NCBI GenBank assembly: GCA_023421075.1
Contig: JAEZUM010000031.1
Span: forward strand, 13,836-77,835
DNA length: 64,000 nucleotides
Source of the DNA: Bacillota bacterium
GTDB taxonomy: Bacteria > Bacillota > Clostridia > Lachnospirales > Lachnospiraceae
Direction of reading: 5' to 3'
The translations under genes were made by a program, and so were the position numbers. The notes under the pieces were generated by a model, which was not told the origin of the DNA, did no database searches, and saw only the letters and a list, made by a program, of their open reading frames with translations. How positions within the stretch are numbered: position 1 is the stretch's first letter; the number at the start of each line of letters is the position of its first letter. This document shows, piece by piece, positions 9,074 to 17,766 of this stretch.

Positions 9074-10743
9074 CGTACTACCTCCTTTCTGATACGACTA
9101 ACTATTTCTTCCCCGCTGATCTGTCTGCCATCATATTTCAAGATACTTTCCTGGCATCGAACTCCGGTCTGCTCACGTATGAGATCTGCCAGCTGTCCGG
9201 TTGCATTCTGCTCCACATTAATGATTCGTTTTACCTTTGTTGCTTTTTCATTCAAAAGCTTCTGCGGAAGGGGATAAATATCACCAAAAAGTAACGCACC
9301 GAACTTCTCGTGTCCCTCCTTATTCAGTATCTCCACTGCTTCTAGAATCGGACCGTAGGTGGCACCCCAGCCTACGATCAGGGTGTCGCATTCCTCGGCT
9401 CCCACAAATTCCGGCTCTTGTAATTCCAGCTTCAAGCTCTCCAGCTTTCTCATTCGCTTATCCATCATCTGGTTTCGAACCAGTGCATCCTCTGTAATCC
9501 GTCCAAATTCATCATGCTCATCACTGTCTGCCGTAACGAAATTTCGTGTCTTACCCGGGATCAAGCGAGGCGAGATTCCACTCTCGGTATAACGGAAACG
9601 AAGATATTCTCCCTCCGGTACATCCTCAACGTCTAAGGGTTTGATTACTTTCACCTTCGATAAATCATAGGGCTCTACACTGGCGGTAGAATCTCCAAGA
9701 TACTGATCACTGAGTAAAATTACCGGTATCTGATATCTCTCGGCAATATCCAGAGCTCTTGCTGTCTGATAGAAGGCATCCGTATGATTACGAAGTGCAA
9801 TTACCATTCTGGGGAACTCGCCCTGTGAAGCGGAGATAACGAATTTCAAGTCACTTTGCTCTGTTCTGGTTGGCAAGCCTGTAACCGGACCCGGCCTTTG
9901 CACATCCACTACTACCAGTGGTATTTCCGCCATACCGGACAATCCAAGGGCTTCCACCTTCAGAGAGAACCCTCCACCGGAGGTTCCTGTCATAGACGGT
10001 ACGCCTGCGTAGGAAGCTCCGATTGCCATATTCATTGCTGCAATCTCATCCTCAGCCTGCTCCACAACAATATTTGCCACCTCACTCTTCGCTGCCAGAT
10101 ATTCCAGAATAGTAGTAGAAGGTGACATAGGATATGCGCTATAGAAACGCAACCCTCCGGCAATAGCCCCAAGTGCCAACGCCTGATTACCGGACAAGAT
10201 GATCTTATCCTTCCCCTTTGAACCAAAGGGAGTGATGCGGCTCTCCACAAGTTCCTGACCTCTGGATAACGCCTTTCTATTTGGTTCTACATATTGCTCT
10301 CTGACAAACTGTCTTAATACTTTATCCGCATTACTTAGATCTTCTCCGAAGAGCTTAAGCAGTGCACCCATGGCAATCATTCCGGCAAAACGGGGATTGC
10401 CTAATTCTTTACTGATAGCAACCATATTGATTGCAATCTTACGAGGATCCTCTATCGCATAAGAGCTATCACAGAGAAAGAAGCCCTCTGATGTTAGTTC
10501 CGGAAGATGTAACTGTACGGTCTCTTCATTAAAAGCCACAATACCATCCAGCTTAGTGCTATGGGAATATACTCTCTCCTTACTGACTCGCAGCAAGGTA
10601 AAGTTATGTCCACCTCTTACTCTGGACATAAAATCACGTACAGCAAAAACGTGATAGCCGGAATTCGTAAAAAATTTTTGTAGTATGGCAGCCGTGGTCT
10701 CAATACCTTGACCGGCTGCTCCACCGATTAATATATTATACAA
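9070..10743 (-). CDS. korA: 2-oxoacid:ferredoxin oxidoreductase, fused gamma-alpha subunit
   Basis: A 557-residue fusion: an N-terminal gamma domain (about 1-185, starting YNILIGGAAGQG) and an alpha domain (about 195-557, with SGNQALALGA and the YPMSPST motif) that binds substrate beside the thiamine cofactor held by KorB. ATG 10797 is in frame but lacks a ribosome binding site. TTG 10743 has AAGGAGGG at 7 bases and gives the conserved gamma N-terminus, so a TTG start is chosen. The gene overlaps korB by four bases. A Fur-box-like sequence lies about 40 bases upstream of the TTG (10782-10796), which suggests iron-dependent control of this iron-sulfur, ferredoxin-dependent enzyme. Confidence 0.88.
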   Translation of the reverse strand: MYNILIGGAAGQGIETTAAILQKFFTNSGYHVFAVRDFMSRVRGGHNFTLLRVSKERVYSHSTKLDGIVAFNEETVQLHLPELTSEGFFLCDSSYAIEDPRKIAINMVAISKELGNPRFAGMIAMGALLKLFGEDLSNADKVLRQFVREQYVEPNRKALSRGQELVESRITPFGSKGKDKIILSGNQALALGAIAGGLRFYSAYPMSPSTTILEYLAAKSEVANIVVEQAEDEIAAMNMAIGASYAGVPSMTGTSGGGFSLKVEALGLSGMAEIPLVVVDVQRPGPVTGLPTRTEQSDLKFVISASQGEFPRMVIALRNHTDAFYQTARALDIAERYQIPVILLSDQYLGDSTASVEPYDLSKVKVIKPLDVEDVPEGEYLRFRYTESGISPRLIPGKTRNFVTADSDEHDEFGRITEDALVRNQMMDKRMRKLESLKLELQEPEFVGAEECDTLIVGWGATYGPILEAVEILNKEGHEKFGALLFGDIYPLPQKLLNEKATKVKRIINVEQNATGQLADLIREQTGVRCQESILKYDGRQISGEEIVSRIRKEVVR

Positions 10744-10781
10744 GAGATTTCCCTCCTTTATAAATGATTGATTATTGTTAT

Positions 10782-10796
10782 TGATAATGACTATCA
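10782..10796 (-). promoter_or_regulatory. Fur-box-like operator upstream of korAB
   Basis: The sequence TGATAATGACTATCA matches the 7-1-7 Fur consensus TGATAATnATTATCA at all defined positions except one. It lies between the korA ribosome binding site and the AT-rich divergent region. Repression by iron-loaded Fur or PerR would be the expected logic; this is inference from the motif alone. Confidence 0.6.
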
Positions 10797-10946
10797 TTTA
10801 TATTATATAATTAAATTTTATAAAATTCAATAGTATAATATATATTTTTTAAATTTCTTTATCTCACTCCTTCGTTTATAAAAAATATATCTTCTCCGAC
10901 TACTATAGTCATATAATATGTTATATGAATCGAACGAGGTTTTTAA

Positions 10947-11582
10947 ATGGATAATGCTTTAAAGAGGGATGGTCATGATTACAATGCGATGTTACTCAGC
11001 GGAAAGGGGGAAGTAAGCGCGGTTCCAGATATCGCTGTCCTACGACTGGGCGTTCAGACTACGGGAGAGAATCTTCAGGCAATTCAGGCAGAGAATGCAA
11101 AAACAACCCAGTCTGTACTGCAAGCTCTCTATCAGCTTGGAGTTACAGAGATCCAGACTGTTCAATATGACATCAACAAGCTGATTGAGTATGAGGAGGG
11201 AAAACAAATCGACAAGGGGTATTCCGTAAGAAATATATTAGAGATACGCACCGATAATATGGGCCTTGTAGGAACCATCATAGATTCTGCAGTAGGTTCC
11301 GGAGCGAATGTGGTAGAGTTTATAAACTTTGAAGTATCGGATACCGACCGATATTACCTTCAGGCATTAAACCTTGCCATAGCAAATGCCTATGAAAAGG
11401 CTGTTTCCATCGCAGAGCGTCTGAGGCTTCAGATCAATCCTGCGCCTAGGAGAATCACGGAAAACAGTACGCCTCCGATCCCATTTCGTGCTATCAATTT
11501 GAGAGAGGGTGCCTTCGCCACTCCCATTGAAGCCGGAACGAACCAGATCGAGGCGTCTGTTACCGTTGAATTTACTTATTGA
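10947..11582 (+). CDS. SIMPL (DUF541) family protein
   Basis: A 211-residue protein of the SIMPL/DUF541 family, seen from the opening LSGKGEVSAVPDIAVLRLGV, the central YSVRNILEIRTDN segment and the closing ASVTVEFTY. These three are the family's conserved beta strands. Members form large ring-like oligomers, and some are linked to oxidative stress (YggE) or to a mouse kinase-associated protein. The molecular role is not settled. Most bacterial members have a signal peptide; this one does not, so it should be cytoplasmic. A GAGGT ribosome binding site precedes the ATG. It is divergent from korAB and followed by a hairpin. Confidence 0.82.
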   Translation: MDNALKRDGHDYNAMLLSGKGEVSAVPDIAVLRLGVQTTGENLQAIQAENAKTTQSVLQALYQLGVTEIQTVQYDINKLIEYEEGKQIDKGYSVRNILEIRTDNMGLVGTIIDSAVGSGANVVEFINFEVSDTDRYYLQALNLAIANAYEKAVSIAERLRLQINPAPRRITENSTPPIPFRAINLREGAFATPIEAGTNQIEASVTVEFTY

Positions 11583-11601
11583 ACTTCTATCCAGAATAGA
11601 T

Positions 11602-11640
11602 ATGAACATAGACCCGGCCCTTTTGGCTGGGTCTATTCAT
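11602..11640. terminator. Hairpin after the SIMPL gene
   Basis: ATAGACCCGGCC pairs with GGCTGGGTCTAT through one G-T pair around a CTTTT loop, with flanking ATGAA/TTCAT. It is placed between convergent genes. It lacks a strong T-tract. Confidence 0.6.
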
Positions 11641-11675
11641 GACAAGTGAATTGATTTATGACTTTACCTTAATAG

Positions 11676-12284
11676 CTATTTTTTATTCCATATGTTTCTA
11701 TAAAGATTTGATACTGTTAATTCTACAATACCGGTTTCATTAAATGAGATTTCCTTATTTTCATATGCTTCATTAGGAAAAATATAAAATGAAAAACTAT
11801 CCCCATCTTTATAATTAATACCGGTAATCCCCATCACATTACACGTATAGGTTTTATTACGATATTTTGATGTCATTTTCGCTGCCATATTATGAAAATG
11901 ACCTTCATCGTTTGAATAATGCATAATCCCGGACACTAATTCTGCATAATCCTTGTTGTAATAACCTTGAGATCTAAATTGAATCCTATAACCTCCGGTA
12001 GTTTCATCCCCTTGGATTATTGAACTAATATATATCAAGTTTTTCTCGTCCTTATATACTACTTTTCCAATGCTATCATTAACATTCCCTAAATTAACAG
12101 AAAATGAATACTCTCCAGCAATCATGTGGCTACCAGAAACCTCGAATACTTTTGTATTGTTTGTAATAAAACTTAGCCCCTTTATGTTTAATACGAATGA
12201 AGACTTAAAAATTAGTGAAAATATAACCAAAAGAATAGCAATTATACTTATAATCAATATTTTTTTCGTATATATAGTTTTCAT
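11676..12284 (-). CDS. Membrane-anchored protein of unknown function
   Basis: A 202-residue protein with a single N-terminal hydrophobic segment (about residues 8-28, KKILIISIIAILLVIFSLIF) and a hydrophilic remainder that should lie outside the membrane. I do not recognise the family. The external part contains many aromatic and Ser/Asn residues and reads like a beta-sheet domain. The start has AGGAG at normal spacing. It is AT-rich in codon use compared with the metabolic genes around it and lies in an AT-rich stretch with another exported orphan (13000-13890), which suggests accessory or horizontally acquired DNA. Confidence 0.6.
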   Translation of the reverse strand: MKTIYTKKILIISIIAILLVIFSLIFKSSFVLNIKGLSFITNNTKVFEVSGSHMIAGEYSFSVNLGNVNDSIGKVVYKDEKNLIYISSIIQGDETTGGYRIQFRSQGYYNKDYAELVSGIMHYSNDEGHFHNMAAKMTSKYRNKTYTCNVMGITGINYKDGDSFSFYIFPNEAYENKEISFNETGIVELTVSNLYRNIWNKK

Positions 12285-12999
12285 CTTTATCTCCTATCAT
12301 AAACTAAAATTTATTTCATCATCACACCTTGAAAACATCATATACTACTAGTACATTATATGTGGCTTAACGTGATCTCGTTACTATTACTAATCGTAAA
12401 TAAATGTTTTTATGTTGATTTCTGTGCTTCCAAACTATAATGTAGCCTTCATAATATATTTCTTAAACAACAATATCCTATCATATATTATTTTTAATGC
12501 ATAGTATAAAATGATATAATTATATTATAAAGCATATTACTTATTTGATCCTAATTTTGCATGAGAGCACCATGACTTCTATTCTAGTCAAATTACATGC
12601 CAATAGCTATACATGATATTACTATAGTAAAATTCCACATATAATAGTTCAAATTGCAATAAATCTGACAGTAAAAGCCAAAATAACAATCTATATAAAA
12701 TAAACCATTATATGTACACAAAATTACAAACTTGGAAAGCATAGAAATGGCACAATTGAAATCGTGTCATTTCTATGCTTTTAAAATTGTTATGCCATAA
12801 TAATATCTCTACATTACACTTTCAATAGCAAACAATTATCTTATAGCAATATCCGCCTTATACTACGTGATATTACGAGCTATCTAGCTTTATATCACCT
12901 TATAACTTCGTTTCTTCGCAATTTCATAGTATTGTAAAACTTACTTTTCAATAATTTACCGCATAGTTATTGAAATAACCTTTTAAATTAGGTGAATTA
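12285..12999. other. AT-rich intergenic region
   Basis: About 715 bases of very AT-rich sequence with no convincing gene on either strand. The only clear structure is the hairpin at 12736-12782. It probably holds the promoter of the minus-strand gene ending at 11676 and the 3' untranslated region of the gene ending at 13000. Confidence 0.6.
12736..12782. terminator. Strong hairpin with T-rich flanks
   Basis: AAAGCATAGAAATGGCAC pairs with GTGTCATTTCTATGCTTT (one G-T pair). The minus-strand exit is T-rich. It lies about 220 bases beyond the stop of the secreted-protein gene at 13000-13890 and is the first plausible terminator for it. Confidence 0.65.
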
Positions 13000-13890
13000 C
13001 TAATACACTCCAAATCTTCTATCAGCACTATAAGCAATAAAGGAGTTTGAAGAGCCACTAATAGTTGCATTTATCCCAGCTGTCTTTCCTTCAATACCAA
13101 AGCTTACACTTGAAATAGTTGCTGAGCTCCATGTATGAATATAATATGCCGTCGCAATTCCACTCATTGAACCGAAATATCTATCGTAGTTACATAGTCC
13201 TGAAAAGGTATGACCTACATACCTTGTTAACATAGTCGATTGTTCTAAACGAGTATAATCTTGTAATCTAAATCCAAACCCCTTACTCCCATCACCATCC
13301 GAACGATATGAGGTTGAGGAATATGTACTAATACCATCATAAAGATAGGCACTTGCACTAACTACTGCACCTGTATTGTTTCCAGATACTTGAGTGAAAC
13401 CTACACCAAATCCATCTTGTCCACCAACTGAACCAAGAAATGGATTGTCATATGACCATCTATTATTAGTCCAATTTCCACCGCATGTAACAGTCCATGT
13501 CATGTTATATGCATTATAATATATGGTAGGAGTTGACAGATATATATCTGATGCATCTGAGAATGTAACTATCTCGTCATCTGAAGGATTAATAACGTAA
13601 CAACCATATTCTTCTAGTTCAGAGTAAATAACTGATTTGTCCGAATAGAAACTATTCGCCTCAAGCATCAACGCTTCAATATAATCTTTGTCACTTTGCT
13701 TTACCAGACCATGTTTCAATTGTTTTTTGTATTCCTTATCCTTTGAAATTTGAAATTCAGTTTTTTCTTCAGCACTTAAATATACCGAACCATCTTTGTT
13801 AAATGGACGATTGGTTTCAGCAAAAACATTTGTGGTATTTATGTTTACCAATAATACAATGACTAACAGTATACTTATCTTCTGTTTCAT
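13000..13890 (-). CDS. Secreted protein of unknown function
   Basis: A 296-residue protein with a clear signal peptide (a lysine-containing start, then ISILLVIVLLVNI and cleavage probably after VFA near residue 24). A charged, helical segment (about 25-95) comes first. It is followed by a Gly/Ser/Asn/Tyr-rich domain (about 115-296) with repeated SSTSY, GSxGG and SATISS patterns typical of a beta-sheet surface or cell-wall protein. I do not recognise the family. AAGGAGG precedes the ATG. Codon use is AT-rich like its neighbour at 11676. Candidate roles (adhesin, bacteriocin-like or matrix protein) are guesses. Confidence 0.7.
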   Translation of the reverse strand: MKQKISILLVIVLLVNINTTNVFAETNRPFNKDGSVYLSAEEKTEFQISKDKEYKKQLKHGLVKQSDKDYIEALMLEANSFYSDKSVIYSELEEYGCYVINPSDDEIVTFSDASDIYLSTPTIYYNAYNMTWTVTCGGNWTNNRWSYDNPFLGSVGGQDGFGVGFTQVSGNNTGAVVSASAYLYDGISTYSSTSYRSDGDGSKGFGFRLQDYTRLEQSTMLTRYVGHTFSGLCNYDRYFGSMSGIATAYYIHTWSSATISSVSFGIEGKTAGINATISGSSNSFIAYSADRRFGVY

Positions 13891-14045
13891 GTATATCCTC
13901 CTTATGATGTAAAGTCAATATTATCGTATATTTGCAAATATACATTTATTGTATAATTATTTCACAATTTGTCAATTTATTAGATCATGAACGGTTAAAT
14001 TTCTCCTATGAACGGTAAGATGCCATTATTAATAGCTCATTGAGT

Positions 14046-14110
14046 GAAAAAGAGCTTTCCGCTAACTACAAATGCTTGATTAGCCTAAGTAGTTTCGAAA
14101 AGCTCTTCTC
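14046..14110 (-). terminator. Intrinsic terminator of the CMD-family gene
   Basis: On the minus strand AAGAGCTTTTCG-AAACTAC pairs with GTAGTTAGCGGAAAGCTCTT and is followed by TTTTTC. It lies about 30 bases after the stop at 14139. Confidence 0.75.
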
Positions 14111-14138
14111 TTTCATATAACAGGATTGATTATATAGG

Positions 14139-14477
14139 TCATTTTAATTCCAATGCATCCCTTAAAACCAATAAGCCTCTCATCATCGTAGGAAAACCGG
14201 AGGTCGGGCCCACCAGAAGGATTGCGTGTTCAATCTCTTCCTTGGTACAACCACTTTTCATTGCTTTTAAGATATGCGTGCGTAAGGAATACTCGTTCTT
14301 GCAGTCTGTAGATAATGCTACTTTAATCAGCCATCTGGTCTTCTCATCCAGAGGCCCGCCTTTCTCATGGACCAGCTTACCATAATTCTGATAAGCCTCG
14401 TAGATCTCCCCATGATTTTCAATCAAATAATCCAGATTTCCCTCGATCCGAGGATAGTTTTTAATGTTTTCATCCAT
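14139..14477 (-). CDS. Carboxymuconolactone decarboxylase-like protein (AhpD fold)
   Basis: A 112-residue single-domain protein of the CMD/AhpD-like superfamily, recognised by the LDEKTRWLIKVALS helix, the CKNEYSLRTHILKAMKSG segment and the EEIEHAILL helix. Many members are small redox proteins with a CxxC pair. Here a single Cys precedes Glu and His (C-x-x-E-x5-H) and no CxxC is seen, so disulfide reductase activity is doubtful. The frame is open from ATG 14513, but ATG 14477 has AAGGCGG upstream and gives the better family start. It is monocistronic between two terminator-like structures. The function is not predictable beyond the fold. Confidence 0.75.
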   Translation of the reverse strand: MDENIKNYPRIEGNLDYLIENHGEIYEAYQNYGKLVHEKGGPLDEKTRWLIKVALSTDCKNEYSLRTHILKAMKSGCTKEEIEHAILLVGPTSGFPTMMRGLLVLRDALELK

Positions 14478-14764
14478 ATTCAGACACCGCCTTTTTTCTT
14501 TTATTCTTACCATTATAATTAGAGATAAACCTACTTGCCGATAAGTTGATTATAATACATATTCTGCCATTCTTCTACAATAAAATAACACTAATCTCAT
14601 TGCTTTCGCTTAATAGATCGCCACTTCTTATCACAACGACATGAATCATCCCCTAACGTAATGCTTCCTGTCATTCTTCTGTCATAAGAATTACTCAAAT
14701 GTAATATAGATATAAATAAACACCAAAAACATATAATAATAGAAAGACTACTTCGAGGCTGCCT

Positions 14765-16081
14765 ATGATGATACATGTCGTACAATCAGGGGATACCATA
14801 AAGTCTATTGCAGATTTATATGGAACACCTGTTGATAAGATAATCCGTGACAATGCTTTAGATCCTTTGGCTACATTAGTAGTCGGTCAATGTATTGTCA
14901 TTACATATCCTGAGCAAATATATATAGTAAAGGATGGGGACACCCTCTCTGGTATCGCTGTTTCCAACGACATATCTGTGATGCAGCTTCTGATGAATAA
15001 TCCTCAGCTATCCGACAGAGAAGATATTGAACCTGGAGAGATTCTCATCCTCAGGTACAATCGAAAGGGTTACATTACCACACATGGAAATACTTTTCCC
15101 TATATCAATAAGGATACCCTGCGAAAGACCTTACCCTACCTAACTTATCTTTCCATTCTTAATTATACTGCAACCTCAGAAGGTGATATCATCACCTTCT
15201 ACGATGATTCCGAGATCATTAATCTTGCCAAAGCATATCAGGTGGTTCCCTTATTACTGCTGACTACCCTTACTCTTAAGGGAGAGGCTAATATCCAGAT
15301 TGCCTATGAGGTTTTATTAAACACTGATTTCCAAAATAGACAAATCGATAATTTACTCACCATCCTGCGAACCAAAGGCTATCAGGGAGTTAATCTCTCT
15401 TTTGAATATATTAACATCTCAAATTTGCATTTGTATGAAAATTATTTAATGAACATGACCAATCGTTTAGGCCAGGAAGGTTATCAGGTATTCATTACAA
15501 TTAACCCGAATATAACGGAACAAAACAATGAAATTCGCTTCGAAAAGGTTAATTATACTCTTCTTGACAATGCTTCCTATAACACCATCTTTATGTCCTA
15601 CGAATGGGCCAAGAATGTAAATCCTCCCGCTCCAATCAGTTCTGTACGAAATATCGATGCCTTTTTATCATTTATAAGCCAATCCATTTCAATGGAGAAA
15701 GTAATCCTCGGAATAGCAACCCTCGGTTATGATTGGGAATTACCCTATTACATAAATGTATCTAGCGTAAATTCGTTGACAATGGAACGGGCAGTAGACT
15801 TAGCACGCGAGGTTAATGTAGAAATTAAATTTGATGAAACGTCACAAACCCCATATTTTTTTTATACGCTTACTGAGAACTTTAATCAAGTGCTCCATAT
15901 CGTATGGTTTATTGATGCCAGAAGCATTCATTCTTTACTGGATCTTGGTGCAGAATATAATATACTGGGTATAAGCATCTGGAATATCACTATCTATAAT
16001 CCACAATTATGGCTAATCATTAATTCACAATATGAAATAATCAAACAGCCTGACAAACCGATCTCTGTCCAATGTAAATAA
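14765..16081 (+). CDS. LysM and GH18 domain protein, SleL/YaaH-like
   Basis: A 438-residue protein with two LysM peptidoglycan-binding domains (about residues 3-46 and 51-97) and a GH18 barrel (about 103-425). This is the architecture of the spore cortex enzymes SleL/YaaH, which act as N-acetylglucosaminidases on cortex peptidoglycan. There is no signal peptide, as usual for spore coat-localised members. The catalytic-strand motif reads GVNLSFEY, so Glu214 is kept, but the residue two before it (usually Asp, as in GVNIDFE) is Ser212. The loss may lower or change activity. GAGG sits just before the start. It is divergent from the CMD-family gene. Confidence 0.85.
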   Translation: MMIHVVQSGDTIKSIADLYGTPVDKIIRDNALDPLATLVVGQCIVITYPEQIYIVKDGDTLSGIAVSNDISVMQLLMNNPQLSDREDIEPGEILILRYNRKGYITTHGNTFPYINKDTLRKTLPYLTYLSILNYTATSEGDIITFYDDSEIINLAKAYQVVPLLLLTTLTLKGEANIQIAYEVLLNTDFQNRQIDNLLTILRTKGYQGVNLSFEYINISNLHLYENYLMNMTNRLGQEGYQVFITINPNITEQNNEIRFEKVNYTLLDNASYNTIFMSYEWAKNVNPPAPISSVRNIDAFLSFISQSISMEKVILGIATLGYDWELPYYINVSSVNSLTMERAVDLAREVNVEIKFDETSQTPYFFYTLTENFNQVLHIVWFIDARSIHSLLDLGAEYNILGISIWNITIYNPQLWLIINSQYEIIKQPDKPISVQCK

Positions 16082-16166
16082 GTATATATTTCATAATGAA
16101 CTCAAATCAGGTATCATCAAATAAAATAATCAAAATAAAGTAATGTTTGAAAACCCCACACCAAAT

Positions 16167-16211
16167 AAAAACGGTAGTAAAATCCTGTCAAAGAATTTTA
16201 CTACCGTTTTT
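16167..16211. terminator. Bidirectional terminator between GH18 and GH43 genes
   Basis: AAAAACGGTAGTAAAAT pairs perfectly with ATTTTACTACCGTTTTT, giving an A-tract before and a T-tract after the stem on both strands. It lies between convergent genes. Confidence 0.88.
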
Positions 16212-16235
16212 ATTATTAATATTAGCAGTCATACT

Positions 16236-17741
16236 CTAGTCGAAATAACAAAAATCTTTAAAATCGGCATACCCTCCAGCCGTTTTTGTTGTATAGCAAT
16301 ACAATCCAATCCGATATCCCATGAAATGGTCCAGCGTATATTTCATCTTTAGCGGTGATCCCACGGTACTCCATTCCTTATTATCGTATGAAAAATAGAA
16401 TTCAGCTATGTCTGCATTATCCCTAAAGTCGAAGAAAACCTTTAGATATAGCTCCTCTGCCCTCAATGGAACACGGATCTCCTCCTGATCCTCCTGGCCC
16501 GGTGTTCCATGCTTTATCACAATGATTTGATTGCCCCTTGTATCGACTTCAATACCAACCAGGCCAAAATGACTCTGTAACGCAATAAGACCGGCACAGT
16601 CTCCCGGTTGCATCCCTGCTGTGTTTAATAATACACTCATACTACAGGTCGGACCTTTTGTTCTCTGGGTTAGCGTGTTGCGTGCCTGTAGAACATGAGC
16701 TGTTACTCGACCGGTCTTGAGTCTTAAGTAACCGGGATGTTCCGTAAAGCTCCATAAGGTCGGCTCCGGATTATGGTTCCACTGCCAGTAATCAGACAGC
16801 TTATTATCGGCGTGATTAAAATCATCGCTTCCATAAAGTGGCGCTGTTTCCTTAGTAGACATTGATATCTGCAAGCTAGTCGGTGCTTTCCCATAGGTTC
16901 CCATCATCGGCCAGTTCTCCTCCCAGGTAACAGGTACCAGATGTGGTATGCGTCCTACTGCTCCATGATCCTGGAATAACACTGCATACCAGTCTCCTGA
17001 AGGGGTATCGACCATTGCCCCCTGCGCTACACCACAATTATGGTAACCCATGTCATCATCCAGAATCACCTTTCTCTCATACGCTCCAAGAAGCTCCTTG
17101 GAACGGTAACAAATCTGTCTTCTTCTCTGATTGCCATCGTAAGGCCATTCTATGAATTGTAGGTAATAATATTCACCAATCTTATAAGCGTGACATCCCT
17201 CACAGCGAAGCATGATCTGATCCGATGGTGTCTTGAACAGCAGCTGATGGATACCGCCCTTCTTTACCCCCGAGCCATTTGGCTCCAGCTCTGTAATCAT
17301 GATATCTCCACCGTTGTAAATAATATAAAGATGTCCCTGATCAAAAAGCAGGGAGGAATCATGATAGATCCCATCTAACTCATGCCTCTTCCAATTACCG
17401 CTCTCAATATCTTCACTATAATAAATAAAGGTCTTTTTCAGATCATTACAGTCAAAACAAATATAGTACATTCCTTCATGGAAACGTATGCTTGTCGCCC
17501 ACTGCCCACTTCCGTATACATTCTGATCCTTTTCCAGTCGATAAGACGGGTTATCTTCAATGATATCATAAAGATAAGATACCATCTCCCAATTCACCAG
17601 ATCCTTGGATTTCATAATGGGACATCCGGGCATCATATGCATCGTTGTTGTTACCATATAGTAGGTATCTTCCACACGGATGACATCCGGGTCCGGATAG
17701 TCCATCCATAGAATTGGGTTCTCGTGTTCATACTGTTCCAT
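16236..17741 (-). CDS. GH43 glycosidase (xylosidase/arabinofuranosidase type)
   Basis: A 501-residue glycoside hydrolase family 43 enzyme: a five-bladed propeller (about 1-310) and a C-terminal beta-sandwich (about 320-500) of the kind that closes the active site in beta-xylosidases. The catalytic base is Asp17 in DYPDPDV, the pKa-modulating Asp lies in YHDSSLLFD, and the acid Glu in LRCEGCHAY. There is no signal peptide, so it works inside the cell on imported arabino- or xylo-oligosaccharides. The frame extends to 17786 and would overlap the upstream gene, but ATG 17741 has GAGGG (10 bases) and is chosen. It lies only 25 bases after the HD-GYP gene, so the two are probably co-transcribed. 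Confidence 0.87.
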   Translation of the reverse strand: MEQYEHENPILWMDYPDPDVIRVEDTYYMVTTTMHMMPGCPIMKSKDLVNWEMVSYLYDIIEDNPSYRLEKDQNVYGSGQWATSIRFHEGMYYICFDCNDLKKTFIYYSEDIESGNWKRHELDGIYHDSSLLFDQGHLYIIYNGGDIMITELEPNGSGVKKGGIHQLLFKTPSDQIMLRCEGCHAYKIGEYYYLQFIEWPYDGNQRRRQICYRSKELLGAYERKVILDDDMGYHNCGVAQGAMVDTPSGDWYAVLFQDHGAVGRIPHLVPVTWEENWPMMGTYGKAPTSLQISMSTKETAPLYGSDDFNHADNKLSDYWQWNHNPEPTLWSFTEHPGYLRLKTGRVTAHVLQARNTLTQRTKGPTCSMSVLLNTAGMQPGDCAGLIALQSHFGLVGIEVDTRGNQIIVIKHGTPGQEDQEEIRVPLRAEELYLKVFFDFRDNADIAEFYFSYDNKEWSTVGSPLKMKYTLDHFMGYRIGLYCYTTKTAGGYADFKDFCYFD

Positions 17742-17766
17742 GTTTGTTAAGCCCTCATTTCTGTTA

